Source: Plumapathes pennacea
Lineage: Eukaryota > Cnidaria > Anthozoa > Antipatharia > Myriopathidae
Length of the DNA stretch: 64,000 nt
Assembly (NCBI GenBank): GCA_964036295.1
Contig: OZ038463.1
Span: 16,231,069 to 16,295,068, forward strand
Reading direction: 5' to 3'
Positions within the stretch are counted from its first letter, which is position 1. Each line of letters opens with the position of its first letter. The translations under genes were made by a program, and so were the position numbers. The notes under the pieces are model-generated. The model searched no databases and was not told the DNA's origin. It saw only the letters and a program-made list of their open reading frames with translations. Of the stretch, positions 44,456 through 57,312 are shown piece after piece.

Positions 44456-44684
44456 AAATCTTTGGACCCCAGTACTGATCAATTTCAACGGTCTCTTTCG
44501 GAGTTTCTGACAATAAATTTATCAAACAGTTTGGAGAACTTGACTTTCGATAGTCGAGGCTGAGACAGCTGATCGACCTATCACTTCTTGTGACATATCT
44601 CAGTCGTCTTGAATGGTTGGGAGAATCTGTAAAATAATCTCCCTGGACTACAGCGCTTTCAGTCCTCATCTTGAAGATAAAGTG

Positions 44685-47600
44685 TCACCTCCTTTTGGCG
44701 GTTTTCTTGAGCGCGGATTTGCAGCGGCCCGTGGAAGGTCGCGTAGTTTTGTTCAACGGGCTGATCCCCCTCACCGTCATGTTCTCATTACAAGAAAGAG
44801 AAACTCGACGCTGCGAGAAGTAACTCTTTCCAGGAGACAATCCCTTCACGGCTGCCTTCTCGTGAACAGAAGCGCGCGGTCTGAGTTTTGCTCTGGAGAT
44901 CTGTGCCTTGCAGGGAGGCTCAAACGTGCGCGCTATTTCAACTATATCATAATACTCCGACGCTTTGATCTCGTACTGGGTGCGCAAAGCTTGAGGTGTG
45001 CTGGCGATGCCAGTGTGCTTCGGACACGAATGTCTGCGTGCCGTTGTTGTCTTGGCTTGGCAAGTTTCGCAGTGCGGTCGTTTGTGGAACTTGTTTTCCT
45101 CTAATGCCGGCGATGCGTTTCTGCTAACTCTTGGAGAACAACCCAAACTCTTGCCGTTTTGCCCATTGACAGACCCTTTCTCTGACCATCTCGCTTCGGG
45201 ATACATCGACCCAGGAACAAAGGAAACTCCAAGCTTGTACCCGCTATTTCGGAATGTGAGCACGCTATCTGAACTCTCATCGCCAGAAATTTGATTAGTG
45301 TTCGTGGAATTGCTGGTGTTCGCTTTACTCGCAGACAAAGACTGCCGAAGTTTATTATTAGGCGACTTTGCCCTGCTAAAGAAACTCCCTACCCTGGCTG
45401 ACTGTAACCTTTTTGACGCTGAATAGCTTCTATTGCCCACTCTAGCATTCTGTGAACCATTACCGTTTGCAACACTCTGTTTAACTTTCGATGCTTGATT
45501 CCTCCCTGCACTAGTCTCTCCGCTCTGTTTATTCTTATCTTCTTTGTATTTTTCCCATAACACAGTTTCTTCCTGCAGCCTCTCGAATTCGGCGATTCTG
45601 AGCATGAAAGGATCCTTGTTCTTGGAACCTCTGTAGCACGCACCTTCAACAGTCTCGTGAACCCACGTGTCGGGATACGGGTCGTGGTACGAATATCTCG
45701 GACCAACTTCAGGATCGACCGTGCGTGGCACGAAAAGCTCCTCAAATTCCGGATCCTCGTCCTGCCACTGTTCCTTGGCCTTGGCGTCTGAAAAGATCGC
45801 AGCCTCCGCCAGGAGTCTCTGTTTTTCTGCCAGTTTTATAGTGTTCGTGCTCTTGGGACGCACTGGCCGACGCATGGGCGCTGTTGTTGTTGCTGTTGTT
45901 ATTGTTGTTGTTGTTGTTGACTTCGACTGCGTCGCAGGCGCTGGTTGTGGTGATGGAGCAGGACTTCGTGTTTCTCTAAAATGCCAGACAACAAAACTTT
46001 CAATCAACAATTTGGTAAATACCGGCATATAAATCACAGTGCTGGACAAAATGAACTAATCCACCATATCAAAATGAACTGAGCCGGCCAAGCAGCTCAT
46101 AACTCACAGATTATTCAAGATGTTGAACATAAATACTTGACAACACGCACACAATATGTCTTGGCTATTCGTGGGGGAGGGGACTCCGACTGTAAAGTCT
46201 GCCTGTAGGAACTAAAGTAAATATTCATGTTGTACAAGCATTTTACTCTTCATAGACCACAGTAACTTTCAAAATTCAACCTCTTTCCTTATTAAACTGC
46301 ACTTCAAGGCTAAAATATCCACACCCGGCCACCCTTGGCTTTCCCACCTCTCCTCAACTCAGTCAGTGAACCACACTCTTATGAACTTACTTCTAACCCA
46401 TAACTCCCACCTTGTTCCAACAAAGGGCTAATGCTGAAAACATCAGCTAACACTCCTGCTTCTGCAGCGTTAAGATTTCCCACATTTTACATCACCGTAC
46501 GTTCACCATACTCAAAGGGTGTCGCTATCAGAACTATACTAACAGCTTTGAACAATTACAACACTTGGATTATGTTGTTGTTTATCAATTCCCTTTCACT
46601 CCCAAGTTCAAAATACAGATTCTCCCAACCTTTTAAGAACTAAATGCATAAGTGATGCAGTGAGAATTGATAGTTTAATCATGCAGCTTTTAATCTGAGC
46701 AAGCTACCAAAAGCTAAGTTCTCCCTTCTGTATGATATATCTCTGGTGAGACTGAAAGAGAAAATTAAAGTTGATCACTCTTGGGAGTGAATGGGTTATG
46801 GGCAATTCACTCTGTCACTTGGGCTGTTCTTGTTTCAAAACAATGATTCCACTCCACCCCCTCTTATATTATCCCATCCATTTTTAGCATATTTATGGTT
46901 TGGAGTTTCCATCTTATTTAATCCTTTTACTCCCAAATGTGATCAAGCTCAATTTTCTCACTCGGCTTTTTAAGAACAAGTATATATCATACAGTATTAA
47001 GGAGAACTTGGCTTTTGATACCTTGCTCAGAAAAAAACTGATTAAAGCATCAATTCCCACAGTACGACTCATACATTTTCCTTTTAAAAGGCTGGGAGAA
47101 TCTGCATTTTGAACTTGGGAGTGAAAGGGTTAAATCCAGAAAAAGAGTTAGCAGGTGCCGACCTGTCCTGCCTGCTGCATGGTCTTGTTATCAGTGTGCT
47201 GGGCCCCAGGTCACAGATGGGTTCATGTGGTGCTCCAGTGGCAGGAATCTCCCTCCTGCTCATGATTGCCGCCAACTGACTGCGACGCACCGCAGGACTG
47301 ACACTGCGCTCATTCACTAAATAATGCTAAACAAACCAGGAAAGACATGGTATTAAAGAGACCCTCTCACCGTAGATGCTTTGCAGGCCCATTTTATATT
47401 TACATCCAGAGTGACCAACTTTCCTGAGGCACCCACGTTACAACTGATTGATCTGACTGTCGCTGCAAGCCATATTCAATACACTTTCTGATTTTGTGCT
47501 GATTTACTGTATTTTGCAATAAAACATAGAAAAACATTAGAATCCGCCATGCTTATATGATATGAAAATGGCCACCATCAGTCAGTGGGTGTGCAAAGCA

Positions 47601-49779
47601 TCTATGGTGAGGGGCTGCACTTGTTTTAACCAATCAGCAGTGAACCAAGAGCAAAACACTGGTTCTAAGCCAACATTATGCATTGGCAGTAACACAATAT
47701 TAACGTCAAGCATTTTGTTTCTTTTGAAGGAAGCCTGAAAATGACAAAATTACATATGTTGAATTGGTTATCAAATAGCAAGATTGTTTTTAAATCATCT
47801 GTATGTTTTACAAACCCACAATAATCATCAAATGGCAGTGATACAGTAGCCTGCATGCATGCATCCTGTATCAGGGATACATGACTTCTGCATGCAGTCT
47901 ATGATATGCATGTGCAAGTTCTAGTTTATTATAGGCCACATCATTCTATATTGGTGTTCCACAGCTTCTGGACTCAATCTTTGGCCTGGAGAATGGTACC
48001 CTAATTTAGATAGCTTGCTAGCTTGCAAGCTGTTTTCTACAATGTTAGCCTATGTCAGTTGGTCAGACATAAATTACCATGATATCAAAGCTGTTACCTG
48101 TCAATTTAGATGTGCACACAAAACCATGAAAAAACAAATCTCAGCTGCTGCACAGAAATTAAATCTTACCTTAAAATTATACACTCTGTCCAAGTCTGTA
48201 CACTGATTTACTTCCCGTACTTGTTGGGTGAGTCGCTTAAATAGTTGCTAGGAGAAGAAAGACAAAGTTCTTCAATTCCTCATACTCGTTTAAATTTGAC
48301 GTTCACATGGAAACCTGCACTTTATCAAACATTAAGTCTAAGCTTATTGTACAAGTGTTGTTGCTTGGAGACTGTAACTATATTTATGCAGCCTAGTTGA
48401 TGGGTGCATCCTGCTAAATAATATATGAGTGCTGACGAATAGATTGGGGCTTAAAAAATCTTACTCAGTTTAATGTCTAAGTTGAGTAAGACTCATAGTA
48501 TATACTGAAAAAAAAAGAAGAACAAAAACACAATATGGTCGCCCTCAAGTGCGGTGATCTTATGAAAACAGATCCATGTATCCTTCACTTGAGTGACCTT
48601 AATTAAATTTATAGTTCAGCAGCCAGAGGGTGTTAATTAAATTCAGGTCCCATTATTTTCTTTTGCTATAAAACAACGCTATAAACTTTGATGGTATTTT
48701 TAATAAACTGCTTACAGTAATTACAACATAATGACATCTAATGGCCTCACTGCGGGATATTAAACATAAGACATTTTCTAAAGTGCCATATTATATTCTA
48801 AATCTCTTTACTTTAATCGATCGATAGATCCTTCTGATTCTTTTTAATGTGATATATATATCACGAGTTATGTTTGCTTCAATTCAAGACAAACAGAAGC
48901 GAGAACACAAATTTTAAATTTGCATTTTAGATTAAACACATTTACTGCCGCAAACATCAAAACAAAACAAGTTCCAGAATGATATAAAATGACGGAGCTG
49001 CAGTGATTTCAACTTACCAATGTGAGCCTGAATTCCTTAACAGCATCTGCAAAATATAAAAAGGAAACATATTCTTTAATACAGTCAAGTACAAACACTG
49101 AATTTGATAGCGCAAACAAACACCAGCTCGAAGCACGCAAACCACACCGCGATCAAAATATTCGATCACTCCACGAAGATATCTCACAAATCTCCAGCAC
49201 TTTCCCTCTGTACATATATAGACGTTACATGGAGAGACCGCAAACACCAAATCCACATCAAACATTCGTTAATTCCTGAATCGTTTGTTTAAACAAGTTG
49301 CTAAGGGAAATGTTTGTATCGAACTGACCGGTAACCTCATCTTCGCTATCGTCTTCCAGAAGTCGAGTTGGACTCCGATCGCTAAGGCGCGAGCAAGCAC
49401 TTTTCGCTCGGCGATTTTTCTGAATCGAAAAGGAAAGACATGATCAGATATGTGTTTCACTTTATTGTATTCATAAACATGCGATCTGATCTGCAAGATA
49501 TTTGCACAAAAATACCTTGTCGCTAGAAAGCGTTGGTTGATGAGGTACGTGTTTTATCCTACCGCGCGTCCAGTCCTTGTTCAAACTCTTGCCCCTGTCG
49601 AAAAACCCGAGACGTGGTGAGATCACTTAAAATTTATGAATTTTTTATGAAGCTTGCACAAGCGCTCATTTCAACCTGGGGAAGTGATTTACGCTTGCAC
49701 CAGGGTTGGGAATAGGCCAGCTCTGTGAATACACGGCATTCAGTGAAGACTCCCCGAGCGGAAAACAAACCAGCGCCAT
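44685..49779 (-). CDS. Uncharacterised, largely disordered protein (7 exons, about 613 aa)
   Basis: The minus-strand exons are 49779-49701 (inferred), 49625-49516, 49419-49329, 49046-49018, 48247-48170, 47326-47163 and 45975-44685 (stop), 1842 nt and in phase. Exons 3-7 are well supported. The first two depend on a short 75-bp intron and one ATG (MALVCFPLGESSL), so the 5' end is tentative. Part of the N-terminal half looks folded (KEFRLTLQLFKRLTQQVREV; NERSVSPAVRRSQLAAIMSR). A Thr-rich run coded by a GTT/TTG microsatellite follows. A conserved-looking acidic core at about 218-330 contains FEELFVPRTVDPEVGPRY and YPDTWVHETVEGACYRG. The C-terminal 270 residues are Ser/Arg/Lys/Asn-rich with a Cys/His patch (HCETCQAKTTTARRHSCPKH). 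I do not recognise the family. Disorder and basic charge suggest a scaffold or cytoskeleton-linked protein, an inference only. Confidence 0.75.
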
Positions 49780-50433
49780 TTTTATGCCGCTGCTTACAGC
49801 TTTGCGGCCGGCTTTCAGCGCTCGAACAGAATTATGCAAACTTACAGAGTATATTGTTCATGGTTCATTGCCAGACTAAGCCGTCTTTTCTTCCCTGGAG
49901 TCCTGTGAGACTGTCGATCAAGCAGAACGCCAACTCGAAAAGACGGCAGGCCTTCTTTCCGCGTACGGAAACTGGAGCGAGCGAAGCGACCCTCGCTCCA
50001 GTCTCCGCCCGGCTACCACATCGCCTGAACGTCGATTGCTGATCAAATCAGCTCTGTCTCAAAACGTATACTAGTTAGACCAGGCCGCGTGAAACAAATA
50101 ACACTTCAAGTGTTTGTCATGAAAAACCTGCACTCCCCCTTCACCTTCTATTAATGAAAACGGTGAAACTGGCGTACAAGATATCCCGAGTTTGTCAACA
50201 GGTTTAAAATACAGCGGACAGTATAGTAAAGTTTGCTTTCATCAGAAATAGATCATTATAGAAAATATTTTTCACCTGTGCCCAATTGAATTTATTACAA
50301 TGAGCCATGGTATGAACGGCCAACATACATTTGATAAAATAATGCTATACCCGCGTAATGTCAGAGGGCGGGGCCGTTATGCTCATCCTGCTCAATGTCG
50401 CTTCACCTTGAGTTTGTGCAGGTTTTTCTCTAC

Positions 50434-50740
50434 ATCATGCCTCTTGATCGAATTGATCCTTACATCTGTTCTTAACGGTGCAAGGGAGATTCTAGTCAAA
50501 TGGAGGTCGCAAACTGCCACTTTACCTCGGTTTCCACCACTTCAGTTTGGACAAGGTTTTCCCGCTTTGCATTATGCTGCTTGATCGAGAGGATCCTTGC
50601 TGATCTGCCTTCGACAGAGCACCCGAGCTTCTGGTCTAAAGATGGAAGTTGCAAGCTTTTGCCCCACCACTTGACTCGGGGACAGGTTTTCTTTGCTGCT
50701 TGACCGTTCGGTTCCCTGCCAATCTGTTAAACAACCAAGT
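50434..50740. repeat. Degenerate tandem repeat, about 125-135 bp unit, 2.4 copies
   Basis: Units start near catcatgcctcttgatcga, cattatgctgcttgatcgag and ctttgctgcttgaccgttc. They share gatccttnc...atctg, a tcaaatgga/aaagatgga stretch and a ggttttc...ctttg end. Divergence between units is high, so the duplication is old. Confidence 0.5.
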
Positions 50741-51619
50741 TTTCTCGCAGTTTGTCAAAATCAAGCATCATCTGCAGAAGGACACAGTGAATAACGTTGC
50801 AGCCAAGTACAACTTCGAGCAGTGCAGCAAATCTTTGAAGCGATCACCACGACGACATCAAGAGAGTAGAGACCTTAAGCACCAGGACGGGAGAGGACGA
50901 CGGCAACCCTTGCAAAAGACAAAATGCGCACGTGAATAAGTTACAATGACCTGGATTGGTCTAGAGTCGTCGTGCTCTCGCGTGCGACTTTAAATGCTTC
51001 TTTTTAACGAGTTTGTTACAACTTGGACGACATTTCGAGAAATGAAGACATTCGTTTCTATGTAAGAAAGGATGAACCGCATTAAAACCTTGGCAGAAAC
51101 AGAAATACACGAGCGACCTAAGAATAGGGAGCATTACAAAGACATAAAGAATACCGAGAATCTTTTTTCCTGGTTTCTTGGGTTGCCATGCTGTCCACGG
51201 TATTCTATGTTTATAATAGGAGTCAACACTGCATGGATATTGATGCTTACCAAAAGTACAGCTTGGTTGGCCGTCCATTTCCTTTTAGCTTTTCTCACAA
51301 AAAGGGAGACTGGGGCGAGATCCTAGCTGCGTTTTCCCTTTCTTCAGATCGAGGCCAAGTGCAAAGTGTTTATTTTGCAAATTTGATTTGCATGTAAGTT
51401 AAAACTCGTTTCCATATATTCGCTTATGCACTAAAAATTGCTCGTAACGCAGATGAAAGCCTCAGAAACAAGTGCTGGCCAATTTGCACCATGCAGGCTT
51501 TACTGCTCGCTATCAACAACTCACAGGTTACATGTCACCAGTTGCAGCAGACGTTTGACCTTGATCAACGAGGACATCAAATGTTGAATCCTAGTTCGAG
51601 ACTTATAATTGAACCGGCA

Positions 51620-51852
51620 CAGCTTGCACGGTGCCGCCATATTGGATTCAAGCAAGGATAAGCTGGCACGAAATTTTGTCGGACCTAGAACAAGAGAGTT
51701 TCTTAACGATCTAAAGCACCAATGCGTCCTCGGAGGAGATGCACATGTTTCATTTGGGAAATTACACGCACATATTTCCAAGGTAACATTTTCAGTTTTC
51801 CCAGCTCAGCCTCGTTTTGAAACTCGTGCCAGTTCCCGTGCAAAGAGCCCAT
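51620..51852 (-). mobile_element. Dispersed repeat family, copy 2
   Basis: It is read in inverse to 25608-25841 and shares cacatgtttcatttgggaaa, catatttccaaggtaac, ctcgttttgaaac and the terminal gtgcaaagagcccattg. The other end carries gccgccatattggattcaag. Confidence 0.65.
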
Positions 51853-52624
51853 TGCTGTGAGAGAAGAGTCCGTCAGGTTGGATTGAGCACGAGAGAACAT
51901 GTTTCAAATTTCAAGTGGAGTAGAAGGTACGTCTCAGAAGTAAAATTAAATGAACCTAGATAACCTTTTTAAATGGCGCGTTCCAATTTTCTTCAAAGTC
52001 CTATCACCACTCGACCTAAAGGACAGCACGGCTGCTACATACACTTTGGTATGACTTTGAAAAGGGTACAAATAAGGTAAAGTACTATAAAGAATAGGAA
52101 GGGGAAGAAGGAGGAAGTAAGAGGAGTAAGATTTATTGCTTTAATAACACAAAGGAGCGATCTTTAACAAACCGCGTTTGAAATACACATCTCAGCACGG
52201 TTCTGTCGAAACTGCACTTGACATTCTTCGCTGTCAGAGCGGGCAGTTTAGAATACTTTCGAAACTGAAAAATTTTGGTATCTGTCACAGTCGATCCACA
52301 GAGAGGAATTTGTGTATCTTTATTCAACCCTTACCTTCCCTACTTTATGTTTATATCATCTTTGTTTCAATAAATTTATTTAGCTACCGATGAGATTTAG
52401 CATAGGAAGAATTAAAATTTGAATCGATTGAGTTATGAATCCCAAAAGAAACCAACACGTGGGTAACAATTAAAACGTGTCGGCATTATGCAGGTGTCTG
52501 CTGTTTAGCATTTTGTTTTTCAATTACGATGTTTTTGTAGTAATCATTGCAAATCAGTCCAATTCATCACAAACAATCGCAATATCGTTCTGGCTCCCAT
52601 TAACTTCGTAAACATATACAGACA

Positions 52625-52668
52625 CCAAAAAACAAACAAACAAACAAACAAACAAGCAAACAAACATT
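52625..52668 (+). repeat. (AAAC)n microsatellite
   Basis: It is a run of aaac units with one interruption (aagc). A similar tract is at about 37465-37488, and related CAAA tracts at 27811-27831. Confidence 0.9.
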
Positions 52669-55600
52669 ATCACTAAGATTTCAGAGCCTGACCGACACTC
52701 GCAAATATTAATAATACAAGTCTTGTACGATTATTTGTCCCTAACGTCTCACTCCCTCGCACCGGTGTGTCTCTCTTTCTATCTTCTGTGACTCGAAGTC
52801 GAAACACGTATTTCATTCCATTTGACGCTTATAGGGGGCCACATTTCTCCCGCCTTCCCCTATTCAATGCGATAGCAGGTGGATTTTGTGTGCTGAGCCT
52901 CCCAAAAGAACTTGCCTAAGGCAGAAATTATTCTAAAACATTGTAATTTAGTATTACGAGTATTACGGGCAAAGTACAATATATTGTTAACTTTTATCAG
53001 ATTAGATAATAGCGTGCATCTTAAACAACCTTAGATTGCTGAAATCAGTGAAATGCACTTCCTTGCGGTCTGAATAGGCCGATGCAGTTTAAGTGGATCA
53101 AAGCAATGAAAATTAGGCCGAGAATATTTAACAACTATTTGCTGAAGTAGAGGTGAATTGTGGTTACTCTGTGTTGCCCGGTACAGCTGCCTTGTTTATT
53201 TGTGTTGTGTATACTAAATCAGTATACCAGAATCGTTTATTTCGATCATTGTTAATAAAAAAATATATCTGTTGAACCTATACGAAAAATACCCCAATAT
53301 TTCAGACGCAAAGCTCCACTTGGATTTGCAGTTTTCTCAAAAGTACCAGTATACATTATAGTTTGTTGGGCTGCTTTTTTAGTCCATGTTTCGTCCAGAA
53401 CAACTGCATTCTACGTGTAATGCATATGCGCAATTAAAATTACTTTTAAAGTTCAGTTTAGCGTTAACACTATATTCACTTGGTCCCTATTAGATTGATT
53501 GATTAGAAGTACTCAGTAGTCTGGTTAGTAAAATACCCAGTTACGATATCAGATGCTGGTGCCAACTCTGTACGATTCATATGCCTATTGCTCGCATATT
53601 TCTTGTTCATCTCGGCCACAACGTCATAGGTCTCTGTGTCTTGTTACAATCACGGTGCCTGACACCTGCACGTTCTGCTCTCTTTTTTGTTAGAGTTAAT
53701 TTCCCTTGTAATACATGACAGGATGCTTTGAAGTCCTCAAGAATGTGTTTAGTTGTAAGACTTTGATAACCACATTATTTTCGGTGCTAGAGGAATTGTA
53801 ACTATAAAGTTATTAGAAATAAAACGTACTAGATTTACGCCAAGTTTTGAAATGTATTTTCGCGTGAATTGATATTGTATGCATGGCAACTATTAAATGT
53901 GAAGCAGAATCAGAACAGGAAACATCCGTCACACTGACCATTTCCCGATACGTTAATTGGACTACCCACTCTCCATCATATGATTGGCTAAAAATCACCT
54001 GAAAAAATCTAAATATGCAAATGAGCTGCATATTCAGCTACAAGACTCACGCCATTTCTATTTTCATTTTGCTGAATGTAGGTTGACTTTAGCGAGGATC
54101 CCAAATGACTAACAAATAATTTTCGATTGTACAGAGACTATACTAGATGTTGTGGAGAAAGGTAAGGCTGTTTTACTGTTGTACTGAATTCTTTTTATTT
54201 TTATTTCGTATTTTATTTCAAGAATACGAACATTGGTCTTCGGCGGGCGTTTCTAGAACATACTGTGATCGCTTTAACATTCACTTTAAAAGCTGCATGG
54301 CGGTTTAGAAAAAAATCGCAATTCCTTTACGGTTATGCTGTCGCTGTTCCTTCTTTCAATATTCTGTGACAACAAAGGGCGGAGGAACGGTTTCATTTCT
54401 ATCCATGTCAACCTGTTCTTGTCCGCGTTCGACTCATGTTCGTGCATCAGGAAACCTTTTTTTTTATTTTTTTTTTCTTACAGCCAAAATCAATACACAA
54501 ACTTGTGTTCCATTTGTGAGACTCTTACCTAAAATGAGAGGCAAAGTGACTAAAGAGAGTTACACTTAGTAAGCAAGTTTAGTGAAATACTGCTTTCCAA
54601 AAGAAAAATATGGATATGGGCACAAAATGTCGTGAAGCATATGGTACGTGATCTAACTGTGTTTGCAAGATCGTTAGGCGTCATACCTGGTTGGAGTGAC
54701 TGAACACTTCAAACGACAACATAACAAAGCAGACAATTATAGATATTGGATTGCATGGCTTTTCTATGCCCGTTACATGTCCACTGGTCATTCGCGCTCA
54801 TACTTATATAACCATACCTGTACTGGTAAAATCACTGAGAAAATATATGTATACTTGAATGTGTCCGTATGTCTTGAACTGATAACTAAAATCTGGACAT
54901 AATTTTATGGGCAACGTGTCCGCGGTCCACCTCACTACAATGATTAAATAAATTGTCACACAAAAAATGTTAAACAATACACCTTACTCATCCCACGTTT
55001 GTTTCCATTTGTTTTTTAACAGTAGTGTCAGCAAAAGGCCAGATCATTAATCATACAATAATGCACCACTAGTTTCTTTTAACCAGATGCTACTCCTCAT
55101 TGTGCATGGTGCCTCCTGAGACCGGTTGGCGCCAGCATTTTTGTGAAGCTCCGCTTTTGCTCAAGAAATTTACCCAATAATCCTACTGAGATTGATCTCA
55201 AAAGTATACTCATGATCTCAAGTTCAGTCTCAACAAAACCTGGCATGGCCTATGGCATCGCACTGTACTGGACTAAATATTGCATCTTTTGTCTATTTTT
55301 TGGACACAAATATAGAATACACGGACATGAAACCACTGACTAAGGACTACGTTGATTTATTAAACTGGCTATGCAACGTGTATAATTATATTATTTTATA
55401 TCATCATTTTATTAGCACTGCAAAACGTGGCCAGATCCAACTACTTCAAATTGTTAGTAAATGTTATAATATCAAAAAGTTTCTGAATAATTTACCACCT
55501 TTTTTCACCTGCAGAGTATTTATTTTTGTGCAAAACGGGATCAACGAAGTAATCGGTCGTGCGAGTTATATAATTCTGTGAACAATATAGTGTATCCTTG

Positions 55601-55831
55601 GTTGCGTGAATAACTCAAATATTCTAGTAAGTTTGATAATGCCGATCAATCATCGATATGTCATGATTTGCCCACAGTACACAATAGATGTATTATTCAT
55701 TTTAAAAGTTACTTGGAAAGGTGACTCATTGGTGCAGAAAGGTCTGTTTATAAACTCCCTAAAGCCTCAGTAGTTAAATAAAACTTTTGTTTTTTAGCTA
55801 CTAAGACAACTTACTTATAAGTGAAAAGTAA

Positions 55832-56024
55832 TACAGCAGAACCCTACTATCTCGAACTCTCAATGGAAGCGACAAATAGTTCGAGATAGCGGGGGATCAA
55901 AATAGCGGGGTTCTACCAAGGAAAATTTCTACCAAGTTCATTTCCGAGGGAAATCAGATTTTATTCGAGATAGCGGGGAGCTCGAGTGAGATAACCGAGT
56001 TCGAGATGGCAAGGTTCTACTGTA
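55832..56024. mobile_element. Inverted-repeat element, TACAGCAGAACCC / GGTTCTACTGTA ends
   Basis: tacagcagaaccctactatc at the left is inverted at the right as gatggcaaggttctactgta. gttcgagatagcggggga and attcgagatagcggggagct recur inside. A decayed relative lies at 10660-10842. Confidence 0.75.
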
Positions 56025-57312
56025 CTAGGTCTTTTCACACGTTCTGCATGGGTCAACTAACATTCACAGCACATGCGACGCATACGCAAGTACAAGAACT
56101 AAACTCAGGAAAACATAGTTTTTTCTTGTGCTTGCGCATGCGCTTGCTTCATTCCCATTTACATGGAGTTTCTCTCGCGCTTGTGCTTATGCTTTTGTTG
56201 TTATGTGTGGATCAAGTGTTGATCGTGTAGGTTAAGGTATTCATTTGACAAATAAACTAAATATGTACTCACTGACACCTTGTCCAATTGAAGCTGCGAT
56301 GGAACTTCCGGTGTCGTTTGTAAACAAACGTATGACAAATGCAATTTACCTCGTACTCCTGACTCATGATGTTTGCACATGCAATCTCGCAGAGAGGCAA
56401 ACAAAACAACATTTTGCTGTTTATTTCTTACAACAAACTTGTCAATGTTCTAGCCAATCAAGCAAATAGATGGTTAATTGATATTCAGCCTTGTCGTTTT
56501 ACCTACTCTAAGGAAACTGTACATTAATTTATAATGTCAACAGAATCAATTTCCTGGGTCTTGGCAAAAATGGAAAATACGAATGTGATCATTTGTAGCT
56601 CCTTAACCCTTTCAACTTCAATTTTCTCATCGATTTTCTCACCAAAAATATATCATACAGCAAGAAGAAATTGATTGTTGATACTTTGCTCAGGTAAAAA
56701 CTGATTAAACTATCAATCCTCACTACATCACTCAGAAGGAATCCATTTTCAGCTTGGTAGTGAAAGATTTAAACTGAATCCACTGACTTCACTCTGATTT
56801 AGCACTAAAAACTTCAATCCATTGGCACTGGAATAACGTAGGGCGTGTTCCATAGTACTAAAATAGTTCAAAACATTCCTGGAAAATCATCTGAAGTAAG
56901 AAATGCTCTGGACATTTTTTGGAAGAACAGATTTATGATAATACGTTTAAATACGGCTAGAAATTCTTAGTTCTCTATGGTATAGCTAAAATAGGTCCAA
57001 TTTTTGCATTGCAAAGTTTGCACAAATCTCAAACATGGTTATGGAAAAAAACAAAGACGTATAAAAAAATTAAATTGCTCTTCTGGTGCACGACTTCCAC
57101 AGTCCCCTTTTGGTGTTAGAGAAAGGAAACACCAAAGCACAGAATTATTTTGCTATACACGTTGGTGTTACGTTTCTGTTCTCCAGTATTTTTCATTTCT
57201 GGTTTCGGCACACAACTGGTCTTACACTCGGTAACTGAGTACAGTAGTATTTACACTAATTCACAAGCAAACGCATCATCTCCATGCAGGCATCTTTCTC
57301 TTCATCTTTCTC

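Larger units (their letters stand above)
42348..44684. other. Intergenic, convergent genes, repeat-rich
   Basis: The zinc-finger gene (+) and the uncharacterised gene (-) converge here. It contains a long minus-strand open frame (42441-43328, 295 codons) that reads through a poly-T/K tract and has no recognisable domain, a Penelope-associated motif (43281-43312) and a MITE (44215-44455). I see no convincing gene. Confidence 0.45.
49780..57312. other. Large intergenic region
   Basis: About 7.5 kb lies between two minus-strand genes. It includes a small hairpin at 49972-50003, a three-unit degenerate tandem repeat (50434-50740), a dispersed repeat copy (51620-51852), an (AAAC)n run (52625-52668) and an inverted-repeat element (55832-56024). 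The rest is AT-rich, with only short frames and no splice-consistent exon set that I could find. Confidence 0.5.

Noticed and set aside
45667-46032. + strand frame rich in Val (VVVAVVIVVVVVD)
   Set aside because: It is the antisense of the Thr-coding microsatellite in the minus-strand gene.
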